This document shows, piece after piece, positions 54,056-62,479 of a stretch of DNA of 64,000 nucleotides. Both the position numbers and the translations under genes were made by a program. Position 1 is the first letter of the stretch. Every line of letters begins with the position of its first letter. The stretch is from Prevotella sp. (GTDB lineage: Bacteria; Bacteroidota; Bacteroidia; Bacteroidales; Bacteroidaceae). The notes beneath the pieces were generated by a model. It saw only the letters and a program-made list of their open reading frames with translations. It ran no database searches and had not been told where the DNA came from. Where the stretch lies: NCBI GenBank assembly GCA_017428925.1, contig JAFRPY010000043.1, positions 1 through 64,000 of the forward strand, in the 5' to 3' direction.

Positions 54056-54274
54056 ATGGAAAACTTCATCATACGTGCCTACGGGCGCACCGAACTCGCA
54101 CAGCAATACTCACCGAACATCGGCCCGCATGCTGCCTGGCAGAAACTCAAAACATGGATGGCAATACACCCCACGCTGATGCAACAGCTCACTACCGAGG
54201 GCTACACCCCGCGACAGCGAACCTTCACACCGGCACAAGTCGGCCTGATTGTCAATGCCCTGGGCGAACCCTGA
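54056..54274 (+). CDS. DUF4248 family protein
   Basis: This 72-residue protein has the DUF4248 layout IRAYGRTELAQQYSPNIGPHAAWQKLKTWM..RTFTPAQVGLIVNALGEP. The fold suggests a small helix-turn-helix. Function unknown. Apart from the integrase it is the only plus-strand gene in the prophage, divergent from the HU-like gene with which it often co-occurs. Confidence 0.83.
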   Translation: MENFIIRAYGRTELAQQYSPNIGPHAAWQKLKTWMAIHPTLMQQLTTEGYTPRQRTFTPAQVGLIVNALGEP

Positions 54275-54278
54275 CAAT

Positions 54279-54309
54279 GGCTTATCCGTTGCCCCGTAAC
54301 GGATAAGCC
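54279..54309. terminator. Perfect 12-bp hairpin between convergent genes
   Basis: GGCTTATCCGTT (54279-54290) and AACGGATAAGCC (54298-54309) form a perfect stem with a 7-nt loop. The right arm is also the first unit of the 22-bp repeat array. Confidence 0.75.
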
Positions 54310-54385
54310 GTTAGTCCATAACGGATAAGCCGTTGCAACCTAACGGATAATCCATTACAAGAGAAAGGATAAGCGATTCGCAGCT
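54298..54385. repeat. 22-bp direct repeat array, four units
   Basis: Units begin at 54298, 54320, 54342 and 54364 with the core AACGGATAAGCCGTT, which decays toward the last unit. The array ends exactly at the terminase stop codon (54385). Confidence 0.85.
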
Positions 54386-56016
54386 TAGCCAGGATAGGTG
54401 TTGGTTTGACCGCCGCGTCCCCAGGCAACAGGATACCGCTCCACGCCGATGCAGAGGGTGTCGAAGGCATCAGAACCATCGGTGCGTGCTTCCAGACGGT
54501 CTTCCTCGGTCTCAGCGAGTTTCTCGCCAGTCTTATCCTTCTTGCCGTTCTTTACACCTGCCGACTGGATGGAGATGAGCAGGTCGGGGTTGTTGTCGCG
54601 GTTGATAAGCACCTGATGGCGGGCTCGTCCCTGCAGCATACGGTTGATCAGCTCATTCTTCAGTACATGGTCCATCGGCTTGCCTATGTACTTCTCGCGG
54701 ACGGTCCACTGATGCCGGCACAGTATGCTCTTGATGATGCTTGCAAAGCTCTGCCCTTTTGACGATGCATACTCTTGCCCCAGGAACGTGGAATCGTAGT
54801 AGAAGATGACCTGACGGCGACGGTGATACTTATAATAAGCCATAAAGTCCTCGCACAGTTCCTCCAGTTTGCGGTCGTACTTGACGAAGAAGCTTTTGAG
54901 CACCCTCAGCCTGCCGTCGTCACCAACCTGGCCACAAACTAGCCAGTTGATGAGCGCATTGGCGTCGAAGGCGATAATGATAGGTTTGTCTGCTTCCAGG
55001 TCGCCATCGGTGCGACAATCATTAGGGATACCTTCCTCTGTACCGAGTGCTTCCAACTGAAGTACAGAGTTGTTTGGGGCCGTATAGAGATTGACCGACT
55101 CACGCAGACCTCCATAAAACCCGTCGAGAGAGATGCCCACGCGCTTACACATGATGCTGGTCATGAAGGTGAGCAGCGGCAATTCACGCTTCATGCGCCT
55201 TACGAATTCCTTGCCCAGCACGGCGAGGTTCACGATGCTGGTGTATTTGCAGTAGAGCAGGCACTTTGAGCGGAAGAAGTTCAGCTGCTCTTCCTCTTTC
55301 CTGATCTTCCGCTCGTAGTAGACAGCACGTTCTGGGTGCTTTTTCATCTTTTGCTTCAGCACCCAGAGATGATTCACCAGTCCCTCGATGACGCGCACCA
55401 GCGCCGGGTCCATCTGCTCCTCATAGCGGAAGTACCAGGATCCTTTTTTAGTCATGGCCGTATCGCTGGTGATGGTCATGCCGTGGTGCATATAGCACTT
55501 GCCGAAGTACATCTGATTACCGCGGTTTGCCTGAAAGGTCTCGTCCTTCAGCTGCTCGAAGTCGAGAAGCTTTGCTTCCTCCAGAACCACATAGTCGAGA
55601 GACAACGAGTTGCTGGTGCCGCTTCGGTCCTGACTGACCAGGTTGAGGATGGAGCCATTGTAGAACGAAATGGTGTTTTCCCAGTTGGCAGGCTCGAAGA
55701 TGGGTTTCTTCCAGCCGAGGGCCTTCCATGGTTTCTTGCCTACGATGTAGTGGCGGTCGCGCCTGAGGCCCCAGTTCTCCCAGTGTACCATCCATGAAGG
55801 TACGATGTTTGTCAGTCCGCGCTTCACGGACGGACAGACGGCAGCGCCGCAGGATCCTTCCATCTGCTGTCCTGCAGTGAGGATGCGTCCTGCCTGCACA
55901 AGACCCTTACCGAAGCCACGTCCGCACTCGGCCACGAGATCGCGCGGCATCATCATCAGCATATAGGCCTGGCCGTCGTTCAGGTACTGCTCAAATATCG
56001 GTTCCTGCTGCTCCAT
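54385..56016 (-). CDS. Phage terminase large subunit
   Basis: This 543-residue packaging motor has a Walker-A-like ECGRGFGKG (30-38, lacking the usual Ser/Thr after GK), Walker B VVLEEA (143-148), and a C-terminal RNase-H-type nuclease with AFDANALINW and DGSDAFDTL acidic residues. It overlaps the upstream small-subunit-like gene by 26 bp. Unusually, it follows rather than precedes the capsid genes. Confidence 0.86.
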   Translation of the reverse strand: MEQQEPIFEQYLNDGQAYMLMMMPRDLVAECGRGFGKGLVQAGRILTAGQQMEGSCGAAVCPSVKRGLTNIVPSWMVHWENWGLRRDRHYIVGKKPWKALGWKKPIFEPANWENTISFYNGSILNLVSQDRSGTSNSLSLDYVVLEEAKLLDFEQLKDETFQANRGNQMYFGKCYMHHGMTITSDTAMTKKGSWYFRYEEQMDPALVRVIEGLVNHLWVLKQKMKKHPERAVYYERKIRKEEEQLNFFRSKCLLYCKYTSIVNLAVLGKEFVRRMKRELPLLTFMTSIMCKRVGISLDGFYGGLRESVNLYTAPNNSVLQLEALGTEEGIPNDCRTDGDLEADKPIIIAFDANALINWLVCGQVGDDGRLRVLKSFFVKYDRKLEELCEDFMAYYKYHRRRQVIFYYDSTFLGQEYASSKGQSFASIIKSILCRHQWTVREKYIGKPMDHVLKNELINRMLQGRARHQVLINRDNNPDLLISIQSAGVKNGKKDKTGEKLAETEEDRLEARTDGSDAFDTLCIGVERYPVAWGRGGQTNTYPG

Positions 56017-56605
56017 CCTCTTCCACCTCTTCGTAGTCGGTATATTCCTTCTCTTTCTCTATCTCACGGCTATAGCGTTTGTTCATCGCGTCGATATCCT
56101 TACGAAGCAAGGCCTCGTTGTCGTAGCCCTCAATCTTCAGGGCTGCGGGATTACTGGTCATCACTACGCCGAAGAGCGGGATGCGGTCATAGTCCGTCTG
56201 TGGCTCATCCTCTTTGTCGGTACGGTTATTCAGTACGCGTACTTTCTCGAGCTGGGCCACCGAGCGGTAGTCGCCCTGACGGCGAGCTGCCTTCAGGTCC
56301 TGCTCCAGGTCCTGGTTGATTTTCCACCGCATGAAATTCCGGTTGGCCTGCTGCATGTTGCCGAGGATAATCTGCACCAGGCGCACGTCGTCGTAAGCCT
56401 GCGCCCGTCCCACGCCGAAGAGCGCGATATCTTGCTGGAGGATATCGCGCTCGAACTTGTCGGGGAACTGTAGCCAGTAGGCGTAGAGTCCGCGCAGCCG
56501 GTGAATCCGCTGAACGATGGCTGGACTGATTCGTTCCTCCTTCAGTTCATCATCGTTCATCACGATGTACCTGGAGTATTCGTCAAGGTTGGCAGGCAGT
56601 GGCAT
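55991..56605 (-). CDS. Terminase small subunit-like protein
   Basis: This 204-residue helical, charged protein has an N-terminal helix-turn-helix-like part (ISPAIVQRIHRLRGLYAYWL). It precedes and overlaps the large terminase gene, the usual place of the small DNA-recognition subunit. The assignment rests on position and character rather than a clear motif. Confidence 0.62.
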   Translation of the reverse strand: MPLPANLDEYSRYIVMNDDELKEERISPAIVQRIHRLRGLYAYWLQFPDKFERDILQQDIALFGVGRAQAYDDVRLVQIILGNMQQANRNFMRWKINQDLEQDLKAARRQGDYRSVAQLEKVRVLNNRTDKEDEPQTDYDRIPLFGVVMTSNPAALKIEGYDNEALLRKDIDAMNKRYSREIEKEKEYTDYEEVEEDGAAGTDI

Positions 56606-56616
56606 AGGAAAAGGAT

Positions 56617-56856
56617 TTAGACGGCAATCTCGTTAAGTACTCTTTCGATGCGCTGCTGACAGTCGGCTATTGCCGTAGGACTGCCGGCACGCATCAGATC
56701 CAGCTGTTGCTGGCGCAGTTCCTTATCGGTCTCATCCAGCCCCATGTAGTAGGCACGTCGGGCAGGATGTCCGAGGGTGTTGATATCGTCATGAGAATCC
56801 AGTTCAAGAGACCGAGCGTATGAAGTCCAGTACCGAGGTAGGTCTGGGTAGCGCAC
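56617..56856 (-). CDS. Small phage head-region protein (GTG start)
   Basis: This 79-residue protein begins MRYPDLPRYWTSYARSLEL with a GTG start immediately after the stop of the upstream gene. Helical C-terminus. Function unknown. Confidence 0.62.
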   Translation of the reverse strand: MRYPDLPRYWTSYARSLELDSHDDINTLGHPARRAYYMGLDETDKELRQQQLDLMRAGSPTAIADCQQRIERVLNEIAV

Positions 56857-57822
56857 TTATTCAGTGGCTGGAGTATCGTCTGAATGTTCCTGCCCCTGCT
56901 CATCTGAATCAGTCTTCTCAAAAGTAATGCCGGCCTCGATGAGCTGTGCTTTCAGTTCATCGGTGATGACCTGCTTGGTACGGATCAGCACGTCGACGCG
57001 CTGCTGTATGCGGTCGCGCCAGCTCTCCAGTTCCTGAGCCTGAGCCTCAGTGAATCCTTCCTGCTTGGCGGCTGCCACGAGGGCGGTCAACTTGGGGAGG
57101 TTCTTTGAGATGTAGGGACGTGCGGCATTGATGGCCTTCACATCCTCTGCAGACAACTGCACCTCTTCGGTATCAGGAGTCTGAGTCCCAGCTTCCTCAT
57201 TGACAGGCACGAGCACGTAGTGGTCGTAGGTGTCGAAATCCTTCTTATAGTCTGCCCACAGCTCAGCGATGGCCTTGGTATACTCGTAGCGGTCGCAGGC
57301 TGCTGTGAGGGTCTTACAGGTCTCGTGTGCCTGCTTGATTTTCTTATAGCGCTCTGCGTTCTTATCCCAGATGGCACGGATGGTTTCAGGAAGTGTGTCA
57401 TGGTCGGTACGCTTGCCGCGTGCGACGATGGTATCCGTCTGCTTGTATGGCTCCTCAGAAGAGAGGGCAGGAGCAGGCAGGAAACTATCCTCAGGAATCT
57501 CGCCGAGGGCTGCAGCAGCCTTATCAGCGGTCTCCTCCGTGTCGGTGATAGCCTTGCCGATGACAGGGAGTACCTTTCTCTCCAGATCCTTCACCTCATC
57601 GAGGTTCATATCATCCTTCAGGTAGCGGAGATGCTTACGGAGTTCGTAGGAGATCTTTTCCTCATAGCGGGCAGGACGCCGCATAATCGTGTTGTACATC
57701 GCATGGTTGCGGTTGCACTGCAGCACCATCATGGCACCGTCGGCCAGTTCGGCCTCCGTGTGCTTCTTCTTTGAGAGCCATTCTTCTAACTTGGCCCGAA
57801 AAAGTTTGTCTATTCCGTTCAT
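56857..57822 (-). CDS. Phage head-region protein, helical, unknown function
   Basis: This 321-residue protein is almost all helical and highly charged with an acidic C-terminus (DSDEQGQEHSDDTPATE). It lies between the tail-tube-like gene and the terminase genes, where a connector might be expected. The sequence does not look like a portal. The start at 57822 is chosen because it follows the terminator at 57840-57870. Confidence 0.66.
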   Translation of the reverse strand: MNGIDKLFRAKLEEWLSKKKHTEAELADGAMMVLQCNRNHAMYNTIMRRPARYEEKISYELRKHLRYLKDDMNLDEVKDLERKVLPVIGKAITDTEETADKAAAALGEIPEDSFLPAPALSSEEPYKQTDTIVARGKRTDHDTLPETIRAIWDKNAERYKKIKQAHETCKTLTAACDRYEYTKAIAELWADYKKDFDTYDHYVLVPVNEEAGTQTPDTEEVQLSAEDVKAINAARPYISKNLPKLTALVAAAKQEGFTEAQAQELESWRDRIQQRVDVLIRTKQVITDELKAQLIEAGITFEKTDSDEQGQEHSDDTPATE

Positions 57823-57839
57823 TTCTTTAGATATTAAAA

Positions 57840-57870
57840 GGCGGAACGAGGCACTAAGCCACATTCCGCC
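57840..57870 (-). terminator. Rho-independent terminator in the head operon
   Basis: GGCGGAA/TTCCGCC stem (57840-57846 with 57864-57870), followed on the minus strand by TTTT. Confidence 0.7.
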
Positions 57871-57909
57871 CCACTTTTATTCATTAATAACCATGTGAAT
57901 GGTCATACT

Positions 57910-58518
57910 TTACTCTCCAGGCGTAGTGATTACACCTGTAGCGCAATTGAGAGAGCCTGCACTCACGGGCAGCGTGCCGGTGAAGAACGGTGCAGGTAAT
58001 TCAGAGTCGGCAGAAATCTCGAGCACCGTCTGGTTGGTGTCGGTGGGAGCCTGGCCGGTATCCTGCGAAGGATTGATCTCTGCGGGGAACTCATCGGAGC
58101 CTACGACGCGGAACTTACCCGTTCGGGTTGGAACCACAGCGACGATCTCAGCGTTCAGCAACTCGGCGATAAGACCGGTGATTTCCTCTTCGGTACCGGG
58201 AGCGTTACCAGTGTATGTACACTTGAACGTCTTCGAGCCGAAGGTACCCTGCGCCTCGACGGCGAGTTTGCCGTTGTTGTTGATGATGTCAATCTGGGCA
58301 AAGAACTTGCCCTGAGCCATGGTGAAGGCACCAGTGAGCACGGGAACATTCTCCAGAGAGAAATTCTCTCCATCGCGATTGGGCTTGGTGGGCCATCCGG
58401 TGATATCGCGAACGTCAGCGATATAGACACGCTTCTTTGTACCAGGAAGCGACTTCTTACCCTGGCAGAACTTGACATCCTGCAGCAGGGTTTTCTCGTT
58501 TGAACAATCTTGTGGCAT
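57910..58518 (-). CDS. Structural protein after the major capsid gene (possible tail tube or decoration)
   Basis: This 202-residue protein is beta-rich, with a Gly/Thr-rich second half (TFGSKTFKCTYTGNAPGTEEEITG). It follows the capsid gene and a hairpin. Tail-tube and decoration proteins are both plausible; no decisive motif. Confidence 0.58.
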   Translation of the reverse strand: MPQDCSNEKTLLQDVKFCQGKKSLPGTKKRVYIADVRDITGWPTKPNRDGENFSLENVPVLTGAFTMAQGKFFAQIDIINNNGKLAVEAQGTFGSKTFKCTYTGNAPGTEEEITGLIAELLNAEIVAVVPTRTGKFRVVGSDEFPAEINPSQDTGQAPTDTNQTVLEISADSELPAPFFTGTLPVSAGSLNCATGVITTPGE

Positions 58519-58605
58519 TTTCTTTCGTTTTTTGATGTGAATGAAAGTGGGGCGGCAGCCGCGAAGCTTTTAAACCTTAGCCGCCAACCCCTGATACCTT
58601 ATTCA

Positions 58606-59634
58606 TCAGATGGCGGCATTGCCGTCGATGGTAGCGAAGAGGATGCGTTCAGCGTCGATGCTCTCGTACTGAACGCCGAAGAACATCGTGGCGATGAACT
58701 GGAGCACGAAGGCCTTGAAGCGGGCCACCTCCACATTCTCCTTGTCGGAGATCTGGTCGACACCGTAGAGCATGTTGCGCTTGGTGGTCAGCTGCAGGAA
58801 CGGAGAACCGTTCTTGCACGACAGCGGAACGAAGGTGACGTTCTCGAAGCCCTCGATGACGTACTTGTGGAACTCGCGGTTGTAGGCCGTACCGCCAGTG
58901 GTGGTCTTGTAGTCCTCCTCGTAGTCCCAGACAACGTGCTTGGGGCAGAACAGCAGCAGCTCCTCCTCATCCATCAGGTGCTCGTTGGCAGCCTTACAGA
59001 TGGAACGGAGCACATCATAGGCATTGTTCTTGGTGATGGCCTCGATGACCACCTTGTTGCCGAGTTGCTCGGTGATGGTTGCAGCTCTGGCCTCGATGCC
59101 CTGCTGGGCATTGGCTGCAACGGCGGTCATCTCGGTCTTGGCAATGGTGTCGAAACCATTGAACAGGTCGTGCGTTGTGTCGCCGTTGGCGTTACGCACG
59201 GCGGTAAAGAGCTCCTTATAGAGATGGTCACCCATCTTGCGGGTGAGCATGGTCAGCACCATGCGGGCCAGATCGGTATTCTTCATACCCTCACCGTGCA
59301 GCACCGAGGGTCCCCAGATGCTCTGTACGATGGTGTTGGGGCGGAAGTTCTTCACGACGCTGCCCAGATAGGTGAACAGCGTGCGCGGCGTGATTTTCAC
59401 GTCGCTGTTGTCCTCACGGTCTTCATCGTAAGGTCCGAACTGCATATCACCATCGAGCGTGCCGACGGTCTCTGCCACACGGATGCCCACTCGGGGCGTC
59501 ATAAACTTCAGTGCCTTCTCTGCCCGGAATACGGGAATCTGCAGCAGCGGCTTACGCAGTTTGCGGGCACTCTGAGCCAGTTCCTCAAAGGTAACTTCCG
59601 GCTCCTGGATCTGAACTTGTGAACCTGTTGGCAT
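58606..59634 (-). CDS. Major capsid protein (HK97-like)
   Basis: This 342-residue protein has a capsid-like central region (KNFRPNTIVQSIWGPSV..RMVLTMLTRKMGDHLYKELF) and the C-terminal FIATMFFGVQYESIDAERILFATIDG, typical of Bacteroidales phage capsids. The start follows the protease/scaffold gene by 2 bp. A capsid role is supported by the motifs and by the upstream prohead protease. Confidence 0.82.
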   Translation of the reverse strand: MPTGSQVQIQEPEVTFEELAQSARKLRKPLLQIPVFRAEKALKFMTPRVGIRVAETVGTLDGDMQFGPYDEDREDNSDVKITPRTLFTYLGSVVKNFRPNTIVQSIWGPSVLHGEGMKNTDLARMVLTMLTRKMGDHLYKELFTAVRNANGDTTHDLFNGFDTIAKTEMTAVAANAQQGIEARAATITEQLGNKVVIEAITKNNAYDVLRSICKAANEHLMDEEELLLFCPKHVVWDYEEDYKTTTGGTAYNREFHKYVIEGFENVTFVPLSCKNGSPFLQLTTKRNMLYGVDQISDKENVEVARFKAFVLQFIATMFFGVQYESIDAERILFATIDGNAAI

Positions 59635-59636
59635 AA

Positions 59637-60752
59637 TTACATGTCTTTGATTTCGTTCAACATCGACTGTGCGGTGATTTCACCGGCACCTTCGTCTACA
59701 TGCTCTCCGGCAGGGACTTTGTCCTCTGCCCCTGGGGCTTTCTTGAGGTTGGCAATCTGCTGGTCGCGCTCCTGCACGTCCTTCAGAGCCTTGTCGAGCT
59801 TAGCCTGGAGGTCGGCCTGGGCGTCCTCGGCTGCCTTCTTGGCAGCATTGGCGTCATTCAAGTCCTTCTCCAGCTGTGCCACATGTTCCTCGATCTTGCC
59901 CGTCTGATCCTCGGTGAGCGTGACCTTTCCGTCAGTCACCTCGAAGTCCTGCACGGCCAGAAGGGCGCACAGGCAAGTAAAGATTTTCTTCATGGGATTT
60001 GTACTTTCATCGGTGAAAAGTTTAGGAAGTCGCTTCTTGATCCCTGCAGTCACCTTCTGCAGGAAACCTTCAGCTGGATTACCTTCCTGGTCTACGACGG
60101 CAGATAAATCCTCCGTCGTGTCCGCAGGCAGGGAAGGAAGACCGAAATCCTTGAATATTGAATTGGAAAATGTTGTGCGCAGCCGGTTCGACTTCTTCTT
60201 CACGTCGTCATCGTCGACTATACTGTCAATCAGGCCGAAGTCGAGTGCGTCCTGGGGCGACAGCCATGCGGCAGCTGTCATCTTCTCCATGCAGTCCTCT
60301 ACGCTCTTGCCGTTGCGCTTGGCATAGAGTGAGGCGATGACGCGGTCGATGGTGTCAAGGTCCTTGCGTTCCTTCTGGAAGAAGGCTATCAGCTGGTCGA
60401 GCTGCTCCTTGTTAGCCATCTGCCACTCCCACACCTCAGTAGAGGCATTGTGAATGAGCATCAGCGAACCGTCCACCATGTCAACCTCCTTGGCTCCCAT
60501 GGTGAGGAAGGTGGCAGCACTGGCCGTCATGCCAATGATGTGGCAGTGAACACGGCCATGGTTCTTGATATGCTGGTAGATCTGCAGTCCAGCATCGACG
60601 TATCCGCCGGGAGAGCAGACTGCAATGTGAACGTCCTCATCCTTGTGGGCATCGAGGAAGTTCTTAACCTGGTTAGCGGTGGTACCGCGCTGGCCAGTCC
60701 ACCAGTCGAAGGCAACACCGACTTCTCCGGAAATGATAAACTGATATTCCAT
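59637..60752 (-). CDS. ClpP-type prohead protease fused to scaffold-like domain
   Basis: This 371-residue protein has an N-terminal S14 (ClpP-like) serine protease domain with SPGG (47-50), catalytic Ser78 (GMTASAA) and His101 (LIHNAS). A linker follows, then a coiled-coil scaffold-like region from about residue 254 (ATG at 59993) to the end. The protease is expected to cleave scaffold and capsid tails in the prohead. The internal ATG could give a separate scaffold of about 118 residues. The start at 60752 is preferred because the promoter (60776-60783) precedes it. Confidence 0.85.
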   Translation of the reverse strand: MEYQFIISGEVGVAFDWWTGQRGTTANQVKNFLDAHKDEDVHIAVCSPGGYVDAGLQIYQHIKNHGRVHCHIIGMTASAATFLTMGAKEVDMVDGSLMLIHNASTEVWEWQMANKEQLDQLIAFFQKERKDLDTIDRVIASLYAKRNGKSVEDCMEKMTAAAWLSPQDALDFGLIDSIVDDDDVKKKSNRLRTTFSNSIFKDFGLPSLPADTTEDLSAVVDQEGNPAEGFLQKVTAGIKKRLPKLFTDESTNPMKKIFTCLCALLAVQDFEVTDGKVTLTEDQTGKIEEHVAQLEKDLNDANAAKKAAEDAQADLQAKLDKALKDVQERDQQIANLKKAPGAEDKVPAGEHVDEGAGEITAQSMLNEIKDM

Positions 60753-60775
60753 TGTCTGTTTTTCAAATTGTAAGG

Positions 60776-60783
60776 CAAAGATA
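60776..60783 (-). promoter_or_regulatory. Head operon promoter, TATCTTTG (minus)
   Basis: Consensus match 24 bp before the protease start. Confidence 0.7.
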
Positions 60784-60813
60784 GACAATGGGATAGCAAT
60801 AAAAAAATACCTG

Positions 60814-61224
60814 CTATTCGCTTATATGGGGTATAAAATACGGTGACTGCCAGTTGACGGTGACTTCATTCAACTGGTTTTCGGTCACACTCTCCGGCAT
60901 GTTCTCCAGTACCGTGGCTATCGGATATGGTCTTTCATCGGTACCAATCAGCCTGTACTGGCCGTTCTGCAATTTGCAGCGGTAGGCCCACCTGCCACGG
61001 TCTCCAAACTCTCTGCATGTCTTGAATACGAGTTTTGCCGTCCAGACAGTTACCTGGTTTTCCTTTTTGTCACTGATGGATAGTTGCGCGTGTGGCTTGA
61101 TTTCAAGCGGTTCCCAACTGATGCCGGAAGGAAGACGGACTTCGGTCTTCGAGATGAATTTCATCCCCTGAAGACTGGTGACGGGGGTACGCTCAACTGC
61201 TGTGACGATTTTAATCTGTTTCAT
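60814..61224 (-). CDS. Phage protein of unknown function
   Basis: This 136-residue protein has VTVWTAKLVFKTCREFGDRGRWAYRCKLQNGQYRLIGT, a beta-rich pattern seen in small phage head proteins. Function unknown. Its 5' leader contains six decanucleotide repeats (61228-61287). Confidence 0.65.
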   Translation of the reverse strand: MKQIKIVTAVERTPVTSLQGMKFISKTEVRLPSGISWEPLEIKPHAQLSISDKKENQVTVWTAKLVFKTCREFGDRGRWAYRCKLQNGQYRLIGTDERPYPIATVLENMPESVTENQLNEVTVNWQSPYFIPHISE

Positions 61225-61227
61225 CTT

Positions 61228-61287
61228 TTATCGGGTATTATCGGGTGTTATCGGGTGTTATCGGCCGTTATTGGGTGTTATTGTCTG
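61228..61287. repeat. 10-bp tandem repeat, six units, in the 5' leader of a phage gene
   Basis: Units start every 10 bp at 61228, 61238, 61248, 61258, 61268 and 61278. Consensus TTATCGGGTG. The array begins 4 bp upstream of the start codon at 61224 and faces it on the minus strand. One unit equals nearly one helical turn. Confidence 0.88.
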
Positions 61288-61326
61288 GTAAAAATATAGG
61301 GTATATCATGGGGAAGAATTTTCGCG

Positions 61327-61821
61327 TTATTTTTTGTTAATAGGGGTGTCGTGATTACGTTGTTTCTTCCTGAGGTCGATGCCTTTCTTCACATACGAGT
61401 TGCGCATACGGTTATAGCGCTGCAGTATCGTGCGGTCGTATTCGATATCGATGCCGTGTTTCTCGCACCATGCATCAATGGCATTCAGCACTGAGCAGCC
61501 GATGTCTGACATGTCATTCAACTCGTTCCACATCATCAGGCGGAACGTCCGTTCGATACAATCGACAACTGCCTCCTTTCCTTTTACGCCGAGGTAGTTG
61601 TAAATGGCAGGGTCCTTTTTCCCGTTGTCGGGAATACAGACGGCTGTCAGTCCGTCGGCTGCCACGTCGGGCTGCCGGTCGGCAGGAAGTTTCTGTGTAA
61701 ACTGAAGGATCGTAGAGTTCTCTATCGAGTGAGGCTGGAACCTGACGGGAATGCCGTAGTGGTGGTGAAGCCACTGGGCAATGAATGGTTGTAGTCTAAG
61801 ATAAATGACGAACTGGCTCAT
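61327..61821 (-). CDS. Phage protein of unknown function
   Basis: This 164-residue protein has MSQFVIYLRLQPFIAQWL at its start, AIYNYLGVKGKEAVVDCIERTFRLMMWNEL in the middle and a basic C-terminus (GIDLRKKQRNHDTPINKK). It is likely nucleic-acid binding from its basic tail (inference). The start at 61821 fits the promoter at 61844-61851. Confidence 0.68.
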   Translation of the reverse strand: MSQFVIYLRLQPFIAQWLHHHYGIPVRFQPHSIENSTILQFTQKLPADRQPDVAADGLTAVCIPDNGKKDPAIYNYLGVKGKEAVVDCIERTFRLMMWNELNDMSDIGCSVLNAIDAWCEKHGIDIEYDRTILQRYNRMRNSYVKKGIDLRKKQRNHDTPINKK

Positions 61822-61843
61822 GATGATTTTGGGTTTAACGCTG

Positions 61844-61851
61844 CAAAGATA
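61844..61851 (-). promoter_or_regulatory. Promoter -7 element TATCTTTG (minus)
   Basis: Consensus match 23 bp before the phage protein of unknown function. Confidence 0.7.
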
Positions 61852-62078
61852 CAATTTCATCCGAATATTTTTCAAATGCAATTGAATAATTTTCCTTAAA
61901 TCCTTCATTCAATGATTCTTGTGGATATGTACCCGAAAACGCACTTTTGGGTACACGTCTCAAATCATGACGTGACTTTTATATTACATTTCTTGCGCAA
62001 TATAGATTAAGCATACTCAAACATGCTCGTTTTTCTTTTTTGCTTCTTTCTGTTTTTGCCAGAAAAAAGTGAAAAACT

Positions 62079-62337
62079 GAAACACGGAAACATTCGGCAT
62101 TGAATCCACTGAATACCAACGGCTTGTGTCTGTTTCAAAATTCCAGAACGGCTTGTTTCAATTTTGAAACTGAAACAATATCAACAACAGAAACAGGGAA
62201 ACAAGAGTCTTTTCGGTTTCAAAAAAAGTGAAACACAGAAAAGTGAAACAGAAAGTGAAACAATTTTTGAAACAAGCGTAACTATCTCATTTTTGTATAT
62301 TTATACTCTTCTTTCACCCCTTTGTTTCTATTGTTTC
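62079..62337. repeat. GAAAC iteron-like cluster
   Basis: Ten GAAAC (62079, 62087, 62166, 62172, 62190, 62198, 62230, 62245, 62257, 62269) and five GTTTC (62132, 62155, 62216, 62324, 62333). The best units read GTGAAACA. Candidate replication origin or operator next to the primase/helicase gene. Confidence 0.8.
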
Positions 62338-62407
62338 ACTTTTTTTCGGAAAAAAGATAAATCTAAGAAATGAAAAGGAAGGGAAGAGTCCGGCAAACGC
62401 AAAAAGA

Positions 62408-62444
62408 AGGCCGTGCGCCAATCAGAAATCTTGACACACGGCCT
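62408..62444 (-). terminator. Terminator of the primase/helicase gene
   Basis: 8-bp perfect stem AGGCCGTG/CACGGCCT (62408-62415 with 62437-62444), followed on the minus strand by TTCTTTTTG. Confidence 0.78.
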
Positions 62445-62479
62445 ACGGGAAGAAAAATAGAAACTTATCGGTTTTAGGG

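Larger units (their letters stand above)
61909..62479. other. Non-coding region between the replication gene and the rest of the phage genes
   Basis: About 570 bp dominated by GAAAC/GTTTC repeats (described separately), plus a terminator at its right end. A frame at 62164-62373 is merely translated repeat. Confidence 0.6.

Noticed and set aside
54298..54385. CRISPR array
   Set aside because: The 22-bp units are directly adjacent with no spacers between them.
58510..59622. 370-residue plus-strand frame opposite the capsid gene
   Set aside because: It is antisense to the capsid gene, whose motifs and neighbours are clear.
62164..62373. 69-residue plus-strand frame
   Set aside because: It is translated GAAAC repeat.
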